The notes under the pieces are model-generated. The model saw only the letters and a list, made by a program, of their open reading frames with translations. It did no database searches and had not been told where the DNA came from. From Phlegmacium glaucopus (taxonomy: Eukaryota > Basidiomycota > Agaricomycetes > Agaricales > Cortinariaceae), in contig MU130673.1 in assembly GCA_015039465.1 (NCBI GenBank), positions 48,506 through 112,505 on the forward strand: 64,000 nt of DNA. The letters are read 5' to 3'. The stretch's first letter is position 1. The number at the start of each line of letters is the position of its first letter. This document shows, piece by piece, positions 46,632 through 58,972 of the stretch. The translations under genes and the position numbers were made by a program.

Positions 46632-47079
46632 GATGATAGTCGTAGTGGTAGGGAGAGAGTATCGTCACAATTTGCAGTGGGAGTTTGCCATTCCCACGAT
46701 GGAGTGCGGACTTCAAAGAATGTACATAACACCCGGGCCATCCTCCAAAAGACAATCAACTTAAAATTGACACTCTGGCGAACAACGACAGCCAAAATCA
46801 TATTATGACGCTTTGCAGAATGCCTTGGGGGAGGCAAGGAGTCAAGTTGGTCATGAGTTAACAGGTCGGTAAGAATGAGCTGAAGAAAGAAACGATGAAG
46901 AAGAGAAGGTCATTCTGTGTGGACAGGTATCTTAAAAATCGGAAGCTCTCGAAGTCATTACTGACATTAACACCCATCAACCCAGTCTCTCCACCCTATC
47001 GAAATGTCATTCCATTTCATACTTACCGAGGTGTCGGTGCTTGCATCTCGCCTTTTTATCTATGCAGGCCAATGCTAGC
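46632..47079. promoter_or_regulatory. Upstream region of NWD1
   Basis: DNA directly 5' of the NWD1 start. The first tens of bases upstream (CATGATGATAGT on the plus strand) are also found upstream of NWD2, and a TTGTGAC/GTGGGAATGGCAAA-type block near 46680 recurs near 59020. No TATA box could be assigned with confidence. Confidence 0.4.
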
Positions 47080-47530
47080 ATGGATACTCCTCCAGTTCGT
47101 CATGGTCACCATTCTTCCGATACCGACCATGAGGCGCTTTCCACTAGCACGGTCAAGAAACCAGGCGAAAAAGAAAGCCGCAGCTTCCGCTGCTGGTAGC
47201 GACACGGACGAAGCTGACAGGAAGGGGAGACCCAAACTTACGCCCGAAGCCCAAGCCTGAAGTGAAGAAGGGTTCGGACGACGACGCAATGGATGTGGAT
47301 GAAAATAGCGCCAAAGCAGATAAGCCCTAAGACAAGGCCGAAACCTAAATCCAAGACTTCTGCTTCAGCTGGTAGTCCTTCAACCACATCAGAATCAATA
47401 CCGAGTTTGGTGGAGAGTGGCGACGGTGATGTGATGGGTGTTTGCCGGTGAGGATAGACCTCGTCGGAAACCTAAACCGAAGAAAGAAGTTGATGTTGAA
47501 GCTGAAGCTGAAGAATCTTTTGATTTTACA
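47080..47530 (+). pseudogene. Relic of lysine-rich protein gene (copy 1)
   Basis: A Lys/Ala/Ser-Asp-rich coding-like stretch contains SAAGSDTDEADRKGRPK, then several short blocks shared with 60540-61130: the block before ACGACG, GATGTGGATGAAAATAG and GAGGATAGACCTCGTC. The frame changes repeatedly and stops occur, so it is a relic or a heavily spliced gene. The family is not recognised. Confidence 0.5.
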
Positions 47531-47939
47531 TATGCTTGGTCTGGTCTTAAAAGGGGGAAAAATACTTGCTTTCTGTACCTTTCCTGCGACGTACATTTTA
47601 GATCTTACTTTGAATGTATCTTCAACCACAGCAGGTCCAGGGCACAACCTTTGTCTATACTGTCTATACACCGGTTATCTCAAACTCTCTTCAGTGGACG
47701 CAAATTGCCTGGGTTTCGACATAGTCGGATCCGGAGTCATAGAAGGACGTCGTGCTTGCTTCGATGGATGGTCGCGGACAAACAAAGTCAACAAGAAAAT
47801 AGAATTTTATTGATGCCTCCATTCAAGGAACCCCCCGGCCAAATTTCAGCTCATTCTACTGAGCCGTCCTCTCTTAAAAAGTGGCTAGCTGTCGTCTGCT
47901 GCAGTTCATACGCCTACTAGGTTTGGACCGACAAATTTA

Positions 47940-49440
47940 ATGGTGACTACGATGTCCACTTCGTTATTATCAGCATCTTCGTCTTCTTCCACAACGCCAA
48001 CAGCAACTGCTCTATCCACTACAGGATTCCCTCACTTCCTTCCGTACTATAACTACGGCCACGGTTACAAATAGACCAAGAGTCCGAGCGGTCACTACAA
48101 CATCTGCTATCACTTCATCACAACAACTACGGCCTACACCACGGGATCTTCATGTGAACACTAAAGCAAAATCAATAGTCGTCCCTGTTCCGACCTCTCT
48201 AAATACAAACCCAAGACAACATTCGACTTCAAATTCCAACTCGGATGCGACCCAGGGTCTGATACCTTCGCCACGCAATTCTCCGCCACCTGGCTGTTTG
48301 TTCGATGATGATCCGTTTGGGAATCTGACCTGGGGAACCGTTCTTGAGTTTGGAGGTGGAGGAAAAGGTTGGTAGGCAGTTGAGTTTGGTTTCAGGCAAG
48401 GTGAATGGGAGTGGATTGTGAGATGTGAAAGCACCTCGTTCACCCTTTGGTTAATGACAATCATGAACTTGACGAAGGCCTGGTTACTGGGTTGACGATA
48501 GGTGCGCATTCTTTTCCGTTTCGACTCTGTATATAATTACCTTGTTTATTCTAGGTCCAACCTCGCTTCAGCCACTCACTGCCACCTCCAACCACGGGTC
48601 CTAGTATCAGTTCAACAGAGGTCCAGTTTCATCAACAGTGGCTACTACTATATCCCGGTGGTCATCTACACCATCCTTACGAGGGAACTGGAGGCTGTGG
48701 CATGAGGTCTTCAATCCCTTCTATTGCCTCATTCTGGCGCTTCATCCAATGGATCAGATAGTTCCAACGGTCCAAATAGTTCAAGCACCTGGAAACGACA
48801 ACGACAACCACTGACTCTCCATCTGCTATTTCACGTACATTTTATCAGCAATCTTGGATTATTTCTCGACCTCCTTCATTTCCTCATCAACCATGGCCAC
48901 ATCTCCAGCATATCAACGACCAGCATTTAAATCCCGTCCTCCTTTACCTTTTTTAGATACCCTCGCCAAGATGAATTTCGTACTTGGAGCTGGGTTTGGT
49001 GTTAAGAAGGTTGGTTTTCCTTTTCTGTTTGGGAGAAGAACCCACGCTAACTACGCCTCGTTAGGCCCCCAAAGGAAAAGTAGTTGCTAGGCTTCCGTTT
49101 GAACCTTGGAATAACTTTGGAATCGTTTGGATAATGGTGTGGATGTGGATTCAGGACATACATGGGTTTTCCAGCGAACCATCGCCTGTTTTGCTAGGAG
49201 AAAGGGCTGGAGTTGGCATTGGGAGTAGAGGTGAAGGAGGAGCTGTTACCGCCACCGTTGCCGACTTCAATTTCGGTTTCAGGTCGATTTCTGCCTCTGC
49301 CTCTATAATGGAGTTCGCCTCTCCGTCTTGGCAGATCTGGATTCAAGAGTTTCAGTGTCTTCCCCTCCTTCGCCGATTCTTCGGTATTCTACTACTTCGT
49401 CCATCACTGCTTCATCCTCCTTACACATAAAGACGCATAC
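47940..49440 (+). pseudogene. Relic of Thr/Ser/Pro-rich gene (copy 1)
   Basis: Coding-like but broken. It contains a Thr-rich stretch, an open piece at 48154-48375 ending GTVLEFGGGGKGW, and from about 48570 blocks that match 59265-60070 (CCAACCACGGGTCCT, GATAGTTCCAA, CAACGACCAGCATTTAAATC, GATACCCTCGCCAA). Frames differ between copies at several points. Not recognised. Confidence 0.45.
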
Positions 49441-50511
49441 AAGCGCGCATATCTGCCACTTAGCGTCTCGTTGACTCTAGCGCTTTCATTTTAAGTAAAT
49501 GGTTATGATGATTCTTCACTTCTCAGCTATCTTTATACTTATCCTAATCTTCGCGTTAAGGTGGTAAAATAGAGGTGGATTTGGAGTACGTTAGCAACAC
49601 CGCCTGTCTCTGCTAGGTATTCAAGGCAGTCACCTTCAGAATCCGATTCTGTTTCAACATAGTCGAGGTCTGACGATCATTTTGGACTGGCAAGCGCTTC
49701 GTGTCACAGTCTGCAGTTGACATGAATATTCTGGTATATTCGTACGCAGTCTAAGCCTTCCTGCTTTCTGTACTTTTGCCGCGAAGTACAATTTTTCACG
49801 TCTATCGTATACAACCTTGGCAGATCTAAAGTTTATGTAATAATAATGGATATTATTTTTTGCATGAATACGCGTGATTTCTTTACATTCTATTTTTAAC
49901 AAACTCATGACCCCCATATTATAACCTGTCCACGGAGGGGTTCGACTGTAGAAACTAGGGGAAAGTTGAATCTCAACCCAACTTTTGATCTCACCTTGCA
50001 AGCTTATTGACAAGTAGTCGTCGTCGTCCCGCATTCAGCCCCAAAAAAGTGCAGTAGACTAAGCGCCCGAAATATTGAATCAGAAAAAATAAAACTCAAG
50101 TCATTAGCAGTTGGAAACATCGAGTTAATGGAGTCAACTGCTCCTCTCATTCCCGAGCATATTGATCCTCATACTGAATCAAGACTCAACCCATTAATAG
50201 TATCACGCACAAGTACAAGTCAAGAATGAAAATTAAAAATTGAAAACTTATACGAGTGAATCAAGGCCAGCAATTCAACAGTCTATTGCGCACCACCAGG
50301 AGGTCAACTGTCCCTTTTGTACATTTCCAGCCATCCTACAAACATGTTAATCATTTGAATTGAATTGGTGGCAGTGACTGACCCATATCACCTCCACCCA
50401 ATGATAAGGGCGCCGGTCCATTTTTCATGGTAGGTCTGAATAAAAGAAAGAAGTCATAAATGACCCCGAAACGGCTAGAGTTGGGTTTGGTAACTCACAA
50501 AATCCTCGAAC
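49441..50511. other. Intergenic DNA
   Basis: No gene is supported; the 126-codon minus-strand ORF at 49654-50034 lacks any motif. A block at 49505-49560 (TGATTCTTCACTT...ATACTTATCCTAA) recurs at about 40262-40310. Confidence 0.4.
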
Positions 50512-51054
50512 CTACAACTTCTGAAGTTTGGTGTGCCTAACAAGGATCCTTGAAAGATAGCGCACGCAGTTGTCTACAGCTTGCTCTACCAAATCCCTCG
50601 CCTGATCCATCAGTACATGCTGTTGAACTTGCACAGCTATATGTCCGACTTTTTCTTCATGCTCAACGAGCTCTTTCAGGAGCTTCTCCACCAAAACCCA
50701 CTTGCTGAGGACTAGGAGGGCAATGTTAATCATGTACCGAACCCTCAGTGGCAAGGTAGTCCGAGCTATTGAGGATTGATTGAGGAGGTCCTCAACCTTT
50801 GGCGCAGCACCTTTCTCGTCTGGTATGAGCTCGGTGCGGTGTTGGGCAGTGCATGCGATTAAAGAGCGAACATTTTGTGGGTCATATCGGAAAAGGGTGG
50901 TGATGGGATGGAGAAACGAGACTTCTGCTCGTGATTGGCGATGCAGCAGTTGGGAGATGGGAACAAGATTTGAATCATCTGTGGCGATCTTATTTGGAGG
51001 TATGAGGTTATGATTATGTTCAAAGAGCGTACCTAGAGCCCCGCTTTCGACCAT
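50512..51054 (-). CDS. Hypothetical helical protein
   Basis: Not recognised. The first ATG in the frame is at 51054 (MVESGALGTLFEHNHNLIPP). It is open to a stop at 50512, about 180 residues. It is largely helical by eye, with a Leu/Val-rich middle (YMINIALLVLSKWVLVEKLL) and an amphipathic C-terminus ending RHTKLQKL. A missing 5' exon is possible because the frame is open upstream of the ATG. It has the same orientation as the gene at 51650-53168. Confidence 0.45.
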   Translation of the reverse strand: MVESGALGTLFEHNHNLIPPNKIATDDSNLVPISQLLHRQSRAEVSFLHPITTLFRYDPQNVRSLIACTAQHRTELIPDEKGAAPKVEDLLNQSSIARTTLPLRVRYMINIALLVLSKWVLVEKLLKELVEHEEKVGHIAVQVQQHVLMDQARDLVEQAVDNCVRYLSRILVRHTKLQKL

Positions 51055-51204
51055 GTGGAGAATCCCCACTTGGATTACTGTTCAGGACTGATGACATCGA
51101 TGATTTCGATCCCCTGACAGATTGGATTGTTGTTAACCGCTAAGTACTCAAGACACAAGCATGAACTTACAGCTTCACCATATAAGCATTCAGCCGCTCC
51201 ATAT

Positions 51205-51340
51205 CTGTTTATCAGATATTTCCGGGTGACTTGCTTTGCACGGCAATATGAGCTTATTTTAGGTTATATATTTTATATTTAAAATAATATTTATTGACAA
51301 TAATATATTATGTTTGGCATTCATTTTCATTTCATTCGGT
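51205..51340. repeat. Terminal sequence of the GGGCCATTGCTTTGC repeat family
   Basis: GGGTGACTTGCTTTGCACGG and the AT-rich block TTATTTTAGGTTATATATTT resemble the start of the window (85-150), and the first part resembles the copy B element end at 20339. It adjoins the Copia relic. Confidence 0.4.
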
Positions 51341-51344
51341 GGAT

Positions 51345-51556
51345 CGTTGACTATGGATCAGGAGTCAAGCACTTTGCAAGCAAACTTAGGCTCGCATTGG
51401 TTTGAGGGGGAGTGTTGGAATAAGAAATGCAATCCACTCACATATGCATAATCACGGGTAGAAAATCAGTTGTCTACAGTACAAAGCTAGCATGGCAGTA
51501 TAAATACTGGAGGAATTAATTATGAAACACTATCCTCCTTCTATCAATCCTTACAG
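51345..51556 (+). mobile_element. 3' remnant of a second Copia element
   Basis: 51370-51412 matches the last codons of Copia pol (GTCAAGCACTTTGCAAGCAA, ATTGGTTTGA), followed by a purine tract and an LTR starting TGTTGGAATAAGAAATGC at about 51414. The LTR ends CAATCCTTACA near 51555. It has the same layout as 19150-19491 but the LTR differs in sequence, so it is a related family. The rest of the element is missing. Confidence 0.7.
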
Positions 51557-51649
51557 TAATCGGGGATGCTGATATACAGCATCTGCTTCAAGTTGGTGTT
51601 AAGGAGCTTGGTACAAATATGGTAAACGGATATAGGATACAAGGATACA

Positions 51650-53168
51650 TTAGAAGGCTTCAATTTCTCTCTGCCAAGTTTGTACTTTCTCCCCTCCATC
51701 AGAAATCTCTGAAAGTAGAGTGCGCATGAGGAGAGGATACAACGAGAGAACGAAAGAAAACAATTACCATAACTACGACTATGCAGTTCTTCAAGGAAGT
51801 ACTCGTCATCTGAATTATACTCACAATCTAAAAACCAATAGGTCATCAGTAAAACCTTCAATGAGTGCGGAAGGTTTAGACAAACCATGACTGGAGATAA
51901 GAGCTGTTCCCAATTCGATTCGGGTCTTGAGGTCCGCGCCGTCTGGCCAAGGGAAAGCATATGCCCTTCTGTGTCCTTGTTCTCGGCTTTGTATAGTGCC
52001 GTCCTCATTATCACCAGTCGTACCGCCCATCTCGACATCGCTCTCCTGCAAGCTGGCTGGGTCCGGCCTTCCGCCCCTTGGTTCATTGATTCGCCTAGCC
52101 GCTTGACGCGCATTGGCCGCAAGTTCGCCCTCTGTGCCAGGCCTTATCTCTGGCTCCCAATATATGAGCTCAACCACCTCGGTTGTCAATTTCATGAGTT
52201 CCAGAATGTCGTCAGGGAGAGGGATGGGTGGACATTCGACCTCGGCCTGTCTGTAGTACCGTCTGAACTTTATCTCAGCGTTGAGAATGACGAAGAATGG
52301 GTTTAAACGCGAAAAATGGTTGCGTTGCGGGCCCGAGAATGGCGGTGGAGTAGGACATGAGACATCTCCAGGTGTTTCACACAGTCTGCGATCAACTGAT
52401 GGAACATAGGTCTTGTAGGTGCCTGCGTCGCGATTGAAGATTGTGAGGAAGGCTCCACCTGGGAGGAAATGTTCAGGGTGGAGCGCGACTAACTCGAATT
52501 GAGGATCCATGAGGACAGGATGTCCCAACTAATATTATATTTCGCCACAATCAGCCGACAGATTCGGGGAAGGAATCTGAGCATACATGAAGCTGCCGGC
52601 CTGGCGCCTGTCCAAATTGATCGAAGCTCTGCTGCCGGGAGTCGCAATCCGCCTTTAGTAAATCACGGAGCTGATTGAGAGTCTCGCGGGTCCCAGTGAC
52701 CGCAATGAAAGCATATGAATCCAAGCTTCTATGAACAAAACACTCAACTTGAATAGGTGAGAACAGCATTGAAGGAGGATGGGAGCGAACTCACGGGAAC
52801 TTCACGAGGTTGGTTGCATCATCAAGCTCGAAGTCCGCACTACAGATGCCCAAGTTACGGATGTATGCCTCCTTTGAACAAAAAAGGCTTGAGTGAGGTT
52901 CTACACGCTCGGAAACGAGGCCCACTATTTCTCTCTTGTGTTCCTTATCCTTTCGTGTTAATCCAATGCGCTCGTTCATGGGTATAAAGGATAGATTTAG
53001 TGATGAAACATGGTTCAGCTCGATTGATAATGGGGGCCACGGACTGGGAACTTGCTACGGAGGCAGTGACGAAGGAGGACACTTGATTTCTTCAAGATCG
53101 TCCAATATAACAGGAACTTTGTAAAATGATCTCACGGAGAGTCGGTTGTCGTGGTTGAGGATGGACAT
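51650..53168 (-). CDS. Hypothetical basidiomycete protein, six exons
   Basis: Not recognised; the function is unknown. ATG at 53168 (MSILNHDNRLS). Introns with good GT-AG ends join QVPSPWPPLSIELNHVSS, then LDSYAFIAVTGTRETLNQLR, LGHPVLMDPQFELVALHPEH, LLPGG-like FLPGGAFLTIFNRDAGTYKT, LNPFFVILNAEIKFRRYY, and an acidic linker. A 56-nt intron near 51830-51885 (GTTTGT...TTTAG, with CTGAT branch motif) continues to DCEYNSDDEYFLEELHSRSY. A last exon ends WQREIEAF at 51650. The frame is open throughout. Although VTGTR and the general layout recall fungal HNH-type proteins, no HNH catalytic residues could be placed, so I do not assign that. Confidence 0.6.
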
Positions 53169-54280
53169 TTGTTGCCCTTCCTGATACAAGACTGTCAATA
53201 TTGAGACGTGTGGCGATAACAATACAAATCAACAACAAACACTGACTTCATTTGGACTTTATTCCCAGTCTGAAGCCAGCACCCGCACCTGGGTTGACCG
53301 CTTCCTCTACTGTGCCTCGACAATGCTGCCGGGTGACAAAATTGGCTCTGCTCCATTCTTTTAGCACGACTTTATGATTCTTATGGTCACCCCTTATGAC
53401 TCAGAGATGCACATGTTACTAAGGAACATTTGTACATACTACTAGTAACAGTTTGTGAAACTGAGAGGGAGTGGAATAGAGTGTGTAGCAGAGAGATGAA
53501 TACATACATAGTGTCCTCTGACAAAGATGGCCTTCTAAAAACATCATTCTTCTTAAAAGATCAAAGACTTCACTGCAGAACAACTCTTCCAACAAAAAAT
53601 GTAACCAGATATGTTTTGAAAGGACATTTTTTAGCTCATTCTCAGTAAGTATTATTTAGAAAAAGAAAGAGATATAATGAGTCAATCAGATATATCCTAA
53701 CACAGAGATTTACAAATAGTGCCATTATGAGTTATGGACAGCAGGGGAAAAAAAGAACTTGTATATGCTGTGTGCTTCTTCTGTCACAAGAACCCTCACA
53801 GACAAGTTTGGGTATTATAGCCTCAGATTCTGATAGGTCATTTTACCATGCTACAGACACCCTTCAATTTCTTGCATTTTGCCTGATGTTCCCCATCATA
53901 CCATTCCAAATCATGCATATAATCATCTTTGTCAATTGGAAAGGTAAACATAGAGGAGTCATTACAAATATTTGTGATGAATACTAATGGTGGATCAAAT
54001 GTATGTAAACTAAAGAAGAGAGGTTGTGAATGTGTACACTAGGAAGGTGAGTTACTGTAAGTAAGTAACATAGCTAATGTAAGGCATTCCCTGACAGATC
54101 AGCAGTTCCAATTCAAAAATGTGGCATCACTTACATGTCAACTAAAGGCAAAGAGATGGAAGTGGATATAAGAACATATTGGAAAATGGCAAAAAAAAGA
54201 TTGTCAAGTGACAATGAGGAAAATGGAAAATAATTGCCTTGTGCTAACAACCAATGAGGCTTGATGAGAGGTTTCCAGTG
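53169..54280. other. Intergenic DNA downstream of NWD2
   Basis: No gene is supported. From about 53400 the DNA becomes CpG-poor. 54000-54280 matches the 3' flank of NWD1 (41820-42072), for example ACATGTCAACTAAA and AAGATTGxCAAGTGACAATGAGGA-type blocks, so the duplicated segment extended past the genes' ends. Confidence 0.5.
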
Positions 54281-57200
54281 TTACTCCAGAAACTATATTT
54301 GAGAATAAATAGTGAGCATTGAAGTAAAAATGGTGAGTAAAATCTAAGAATCATGCATACCTCTAAAACCAAAACCTCTCCTGATGTACATCCAAGGCAT
54401 ATCTTGGACAGATGTTGAGATATGATGCGTGGTTGGCCAAATGGAGGTGGAATTGAGATTTTCTGAAAGTTTTTGGTGTGGAATTTGGTGTTTTCAGATA
54501 TTGCAAGAAAAGATGGCTGGGATGGGAGACAAACATGACCATAGGAATCCCCCCAGGCAAAAAAACCACCAGGAAGTAGTGGTAGTACTTGTAATTGCAT
54601 GTTCTCAGATGGTAGAACAGAGCTATATACTTTGAGCTCTGCTTCACACTCTCCTGTGGCTGTATTCCAGATCCTTGCAGTGTGATCATCAGATGCAGAC
54701 ACAATATGCATACCATCAGAAGAGAAGAGAGCAGAATAGACCTTGGATGAATGCCCTTTTAGCTCTGCTTCACACTCTCCTGTGGCTGTATTCCAGATAC
54801 GTGCAGTGCAATCATCAGATGCAGACAAAATATGCATACCAACAGGAGAGAAGAGAGTAAATATGACCAAGTCTGAATGTCCTTTCAGATCTGCTTCACA
54901 CTCTCCTGTAGCTGTACTCCAGATCCTCACAATATGATCATAACATACAGACACAACATGCTTACCATCAGGAGAGAAGACAGCAGATTGGACCCTGTAT
55001 GGATGGCTCAGTTCTGCTTGACACTCTCTTGTGGCTGTATTCCAGATCCATGCAGTGCAATCATCAGATGCAGACACAATATGCATACCATCAGGAGAGA
55101 AAACAGCAGAATTGACCCAGTATGGATGTCTCAGCTCTGCTTCACACTCTCCTGTCCCTGTACTCCAGATCCTCACAATATGATCATGACATAGAGACAC
55201 AATATGCATACTATCAGGAGCAAAGACAGCAGATTCAACCCAGGATGGATGTCTCAGCTCTGCTTCACACTCTCCTGTCCCTTTATTCCAGATCCTCACA
55301 ATATAACCAAAACATACAGACACAATATGCATACCATCAGGAGAGAAGACAGCAGATCTGACCCAGGATGGATGTCTCAGCTCTGCTTCACACTCTCCTG
55401 TCCCTGTATTCCAGATCCTTGCAGTTTCATCATCAGATGCAGACACAATATGCATACCATCAGGGGAGAAGATGGCCGATTTGACCAAGTATGGATGTCT
55501 CGGCCCTGCTTCACACTCTTCTGCAGCTGTATTCCAGATTCTTACAGTGTTATCATTAGATGCAGACAAAATATGCATACCATCAGGAGAGAAGACAGCA
55601 AAATTGAGAGAGTATAAATGCCCTTGTAGCTCTGCTTCACATTCTCCTGTGGCTGTATTCCAGATACGTGCACTGCAATCATCAGATGCAGACACAATAT
55701 GCATACCATCAGGAGAGAACACAGCAGATTTGACCCAGTATGGATGTCTCAGCTCTGCCTCACACTCTCCTGTCCATGTATTCCAGATCCTTGCAGTTTC
55801 ATCATGAGATGCAGACACAATATGCATACCATCAGGAGAGAAGACAGCAGAATTGACCCAGCCTGCATGTCCTTTCAGCTCTGTTTTACACTCTCCTGTG
55901 GCTGTATTCCAGATCCATGCAGTGGTATCACCAGCAGATACAATATGCATACCATCAGGAGAGAAGACAGCAGAATTGACAGATTCTGAATGTCCTTCCA
56001 ACTCTGCCTCACACTCTCCTGTGGCTGTACTCCAGATCCGTGCAGTGCAATCCTCAGATGCAGACACAATATGCATACCATCAGGAGAGAAGACAGCAGA
56101 ATTGACAGAGTCTGAATGTCCTTTCAACTCTGCTTCACAGTCTCCTGTAGCTGTATTCCAGATCCGTGCAGTGCAATCATAAGATGTAGACACAATATGC
56201 TTACAATCAGGAGAGAAGGCAGCAGAATTGACAAATTTTGAATGTCCTTTCAGCTCTACTTCACACTCTCCTGTGGCTGTATTCCAGATCCTTCCAGTGT
56301 GATCATTAGATGCAGACACAATATGCATACCATCAGGAGAGAACACAGCAGAACTGACCCAGGATGAATGTCCTTTCAGCTCTGCTTCACACTCTCCTGT
56401 GGCTGTATTCCATATCCTTGGAGTGTAATCATTAGATGCAGACACAATATGCATACCATCAGCAGAGAACACAGCAGACTTGACCCCGGATGGATGTCTC
56501 AGAACTGCTTCAGAAGGGCTCCATGTCTTTCTCCTTCCCACACAGAGCTTCCATTGACAGTCCATTCTACTTCCATATGTTTTCCAGATATTTGAATTTT
56601 CTGGCAGCCAAGCTAATGCTGATGGACATCCTTCAAGGCTGTTTCTCATGATGAAATCAAAATTTTCTTTCAAAAACTGTTCAGCATCAATCATCATTAT
56701 AGCCAAGTGCTTTTGGCTCTAGTTTCTGTTGTAAGTGTGATTCATTTGCAGCAACAAGATCACTCACACTTGCCCACTTTTCTAGCTTATATAGTGCATC
56801 CATTGCAGTTCCCAACTTTCCTAAAATACTCAAGCAATCCATCCATCGCAGAAGATGTGTCTGAAAAAAATATTCCAACTTATTGGATTCATTGGTATTG
56901 TCTGCATTGGTGAAGTGAAAGGCCCAGCTATAACAAGCATATGCAAGTGATTCAGAAATACCTCCACCTTTCCTTTTTGCCAAGTAACAAACATCTTTTT
57001 TACCTGACCACTCCGCATCTATTAATGATAGACACTGAAGTGCTAAGGATTTATGTGAAACACAGGGGTCAAGATAGTACTTTGAGGAAAGCATCTGATG
57101 ACTGATAAAACTATAGAAGGAGACATGGAATATTGAGATGGGTACATCAGGGTCTTCAGATGGAATATATATCAAGGAATGAAGAGAAGAAAGGGCAGCC

Positions 57201-58972
57201 TTGGTGTGCTCTATGGGCATTTGCATCAAAGCACTGATGGCAGTCATAGAGAGAGGATTACAGACATATACAACAGCTGTGAGAACCTTGTCTATATTTA
57301 TCCTTGCCTTTTCATATGTAAAGGCATAGGCAGCATCCAAAATTCTTTCATAGAGAATATCCAGTGGATTTGTTTCCACTGTCATATTGACCACATCTGA
57401 AAGATGATGAGGCATACTAGTACTACCCTCCTGAGCAATGTATTTGCAGACAGTTGCTGCATAAATGAACAAAGTGCCAGACATATTTACAAGGCTTTCA
57501 ATTTCAGCCTGAGGAGGCCAATTATGTCTTTTGTGCTTTACTTGGCCTCCAAGCAAGCAAGCTTTAATATAAAGCTCAATGTCAGCCTTGACAACCTCCT
57601 TTTCAACCTCATGAAGGGTGAAATTGAAATGATCCCAAGAATGATCAAAAGTCTCCTTGAGCACTATCTCTGGATGACTAGTGATGAAGAACTTGACTGG
57701 AAGAGATTTACTATGCTTTATGATCATAGAAAGCAACTCAGCCACAAGGGACTGGTTTGAGCACTCATCCAGAGCATCAAGAACAATGACTGGGACATCT
57801 ACTACTTGTCTGGTACCCCTGTATATATCAGTGAGTGGTTTAACAATGAAATTCAGGAATTGGTTCCTAATCCCCCAAGATGAGCAGCCAGGATTGGCTT
57901 CCACCACATCCAGAATAAGTTGTGACACAGAAGGAAGATGCTTGGCCAACTGAAGGGCAATGGTGGGTATGATGCAACGAACATCACTAGTATCAACCCG
58001 GAGGTGAGAACAGAAGAAGGTACCACCAAGGGAATCCTTTTTACGGAGGATTCCACTGAATGAGTAAGCAATTGTTGTTTTGCCGGTTCCAGCCATCCCA
58101 TTGAGCCAGTATACCTTTGTCGTTGTATTATAATTTGCCCACACTTGCAGCGCATCAAGAATTTCTTTCCGAGTGTTCTCTGTGCATGCGTTGCGTGGAG
58201 CGGGGGTTGCGTCGTATTCCGCAAACTCGGCGCGTGGCAGGAGTTTCCCACGTAGCGCAGCCTATGAACTATTTTTAGCTAAAATGCTCCTGCTTTACAA
58301 CCGTATACGCTCACTAAAGTTTGAGCCTTCGTTCGATCACTTCCAGCAGTGCTGAATATATTCTGGACCTGACAAGATAGAATCGTTAGCATGTAGATCA
58401 GCATTCAGGCTACTAGAATGACACTTACATCATTCGCCCTGGTAATGATTGCCTGTGGCGTGTATACATTCTGAGCACCTTGCAAGAAAGACATTGGACT
58501 ATGGGTGTGCGGAGACATTTGCTAATGAGCAGCAATTAGTGATGACAGTCGTGAGCGCAACATGGGCACTGACCACGGCTGGAGTTTCTGGTCCTGGGTT
58601 ACTAGTGGAACCAGGTTGTTTGGGCACAGCAAGTCCGGGTGCTGAAGTGGGTAGGGAGATTGGAGAGGATATCGTGTATGCTTCAGTACCCGCAACTGTC
58701 GTGGCAAGTGAGCCACCGACGGTGACCACAGGGATGATATCGAGCGGCAAATTACTTGAAAGTATGAGGATATTATCGATAAGTAATATACGATAACAGA
58801 GTTTAGCTACCCACCTTGTTCCTGTAGCCGCTACCACCGTATGATTACCAGAACTTGAACCCACATCGATCGAGGATGGTATAGGTGGGCGCTTCGAATG
58901 AAAAAGAGAAGATAACTGTGTTTTGAAAGATCGAGCAACTTTTTCTACACGATTGTTCCTAGGGTTCGACAT
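54281..58972 (-). CDS. NACHT-WD40 NOD-like receptor (NWD2)
   Basis: Paralogue of NWD1 with the same exon plan. The start is at 58972 (MSNPRNNRVEKVARSF). A Ser/Pro/Thr-rich N-terminus is followed by SPMSFLQGAQNVYTPQAIIT and NIFSTAGSDRTKAQTL, then NACHT with Walker A GMAGTGKTTI, Walker B VIVLDALDECS and FFITSHPE (Arg to His compared with NWD1). A 48-nt intron (GTGAGT...ACTAG) near 56725-56780 leads into 15 WD40 repeats. The last intron is 54293-54360 and the protein ends VLVLEFLE, stop at 54281. Six repeat junctions carry a shorter RHPxxV or SHPxxV linker instead of KGHSxxV. It is open throughout. A role in non-self or stress sensing is inferred from the family. Confidence 0.92.
54600..56500 (-). 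repeat. Tandem array encoding 15 WD40 repeats (NWD2)
   Basis: Fifteen units, 126 bp where the linker is KGHSxxV and 123 bp where it is RHPxxV or SHPxxV. Units are less uniform than in NWD1: several replace SASxD by SVCxx or SLCHD. The plus-strand ORFs that cover the array are antisense shadows. Confidence 0.88.

Noticed and set aside
49654..50034. 126-codon minus-strand ORF
   Set aside because: No domain, no conserved neighbour copy and no splice signals consistent with a gene.
51650..53168. Assignment as an HNH endonuclease
   Set aside because: The layout recalls fungal HNH-type proteins, but no His-Asn-His residues can be placed in the spliced product.
54675..56182. Plus-strand Cys/His-rich repetitive ORFs across the WD40 array (also 42762-43956)
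   Set aside because: They are antisense shadows of the tandem WD40 units; their repeat period is the WD40 period and the minus strand has the conserved domain.
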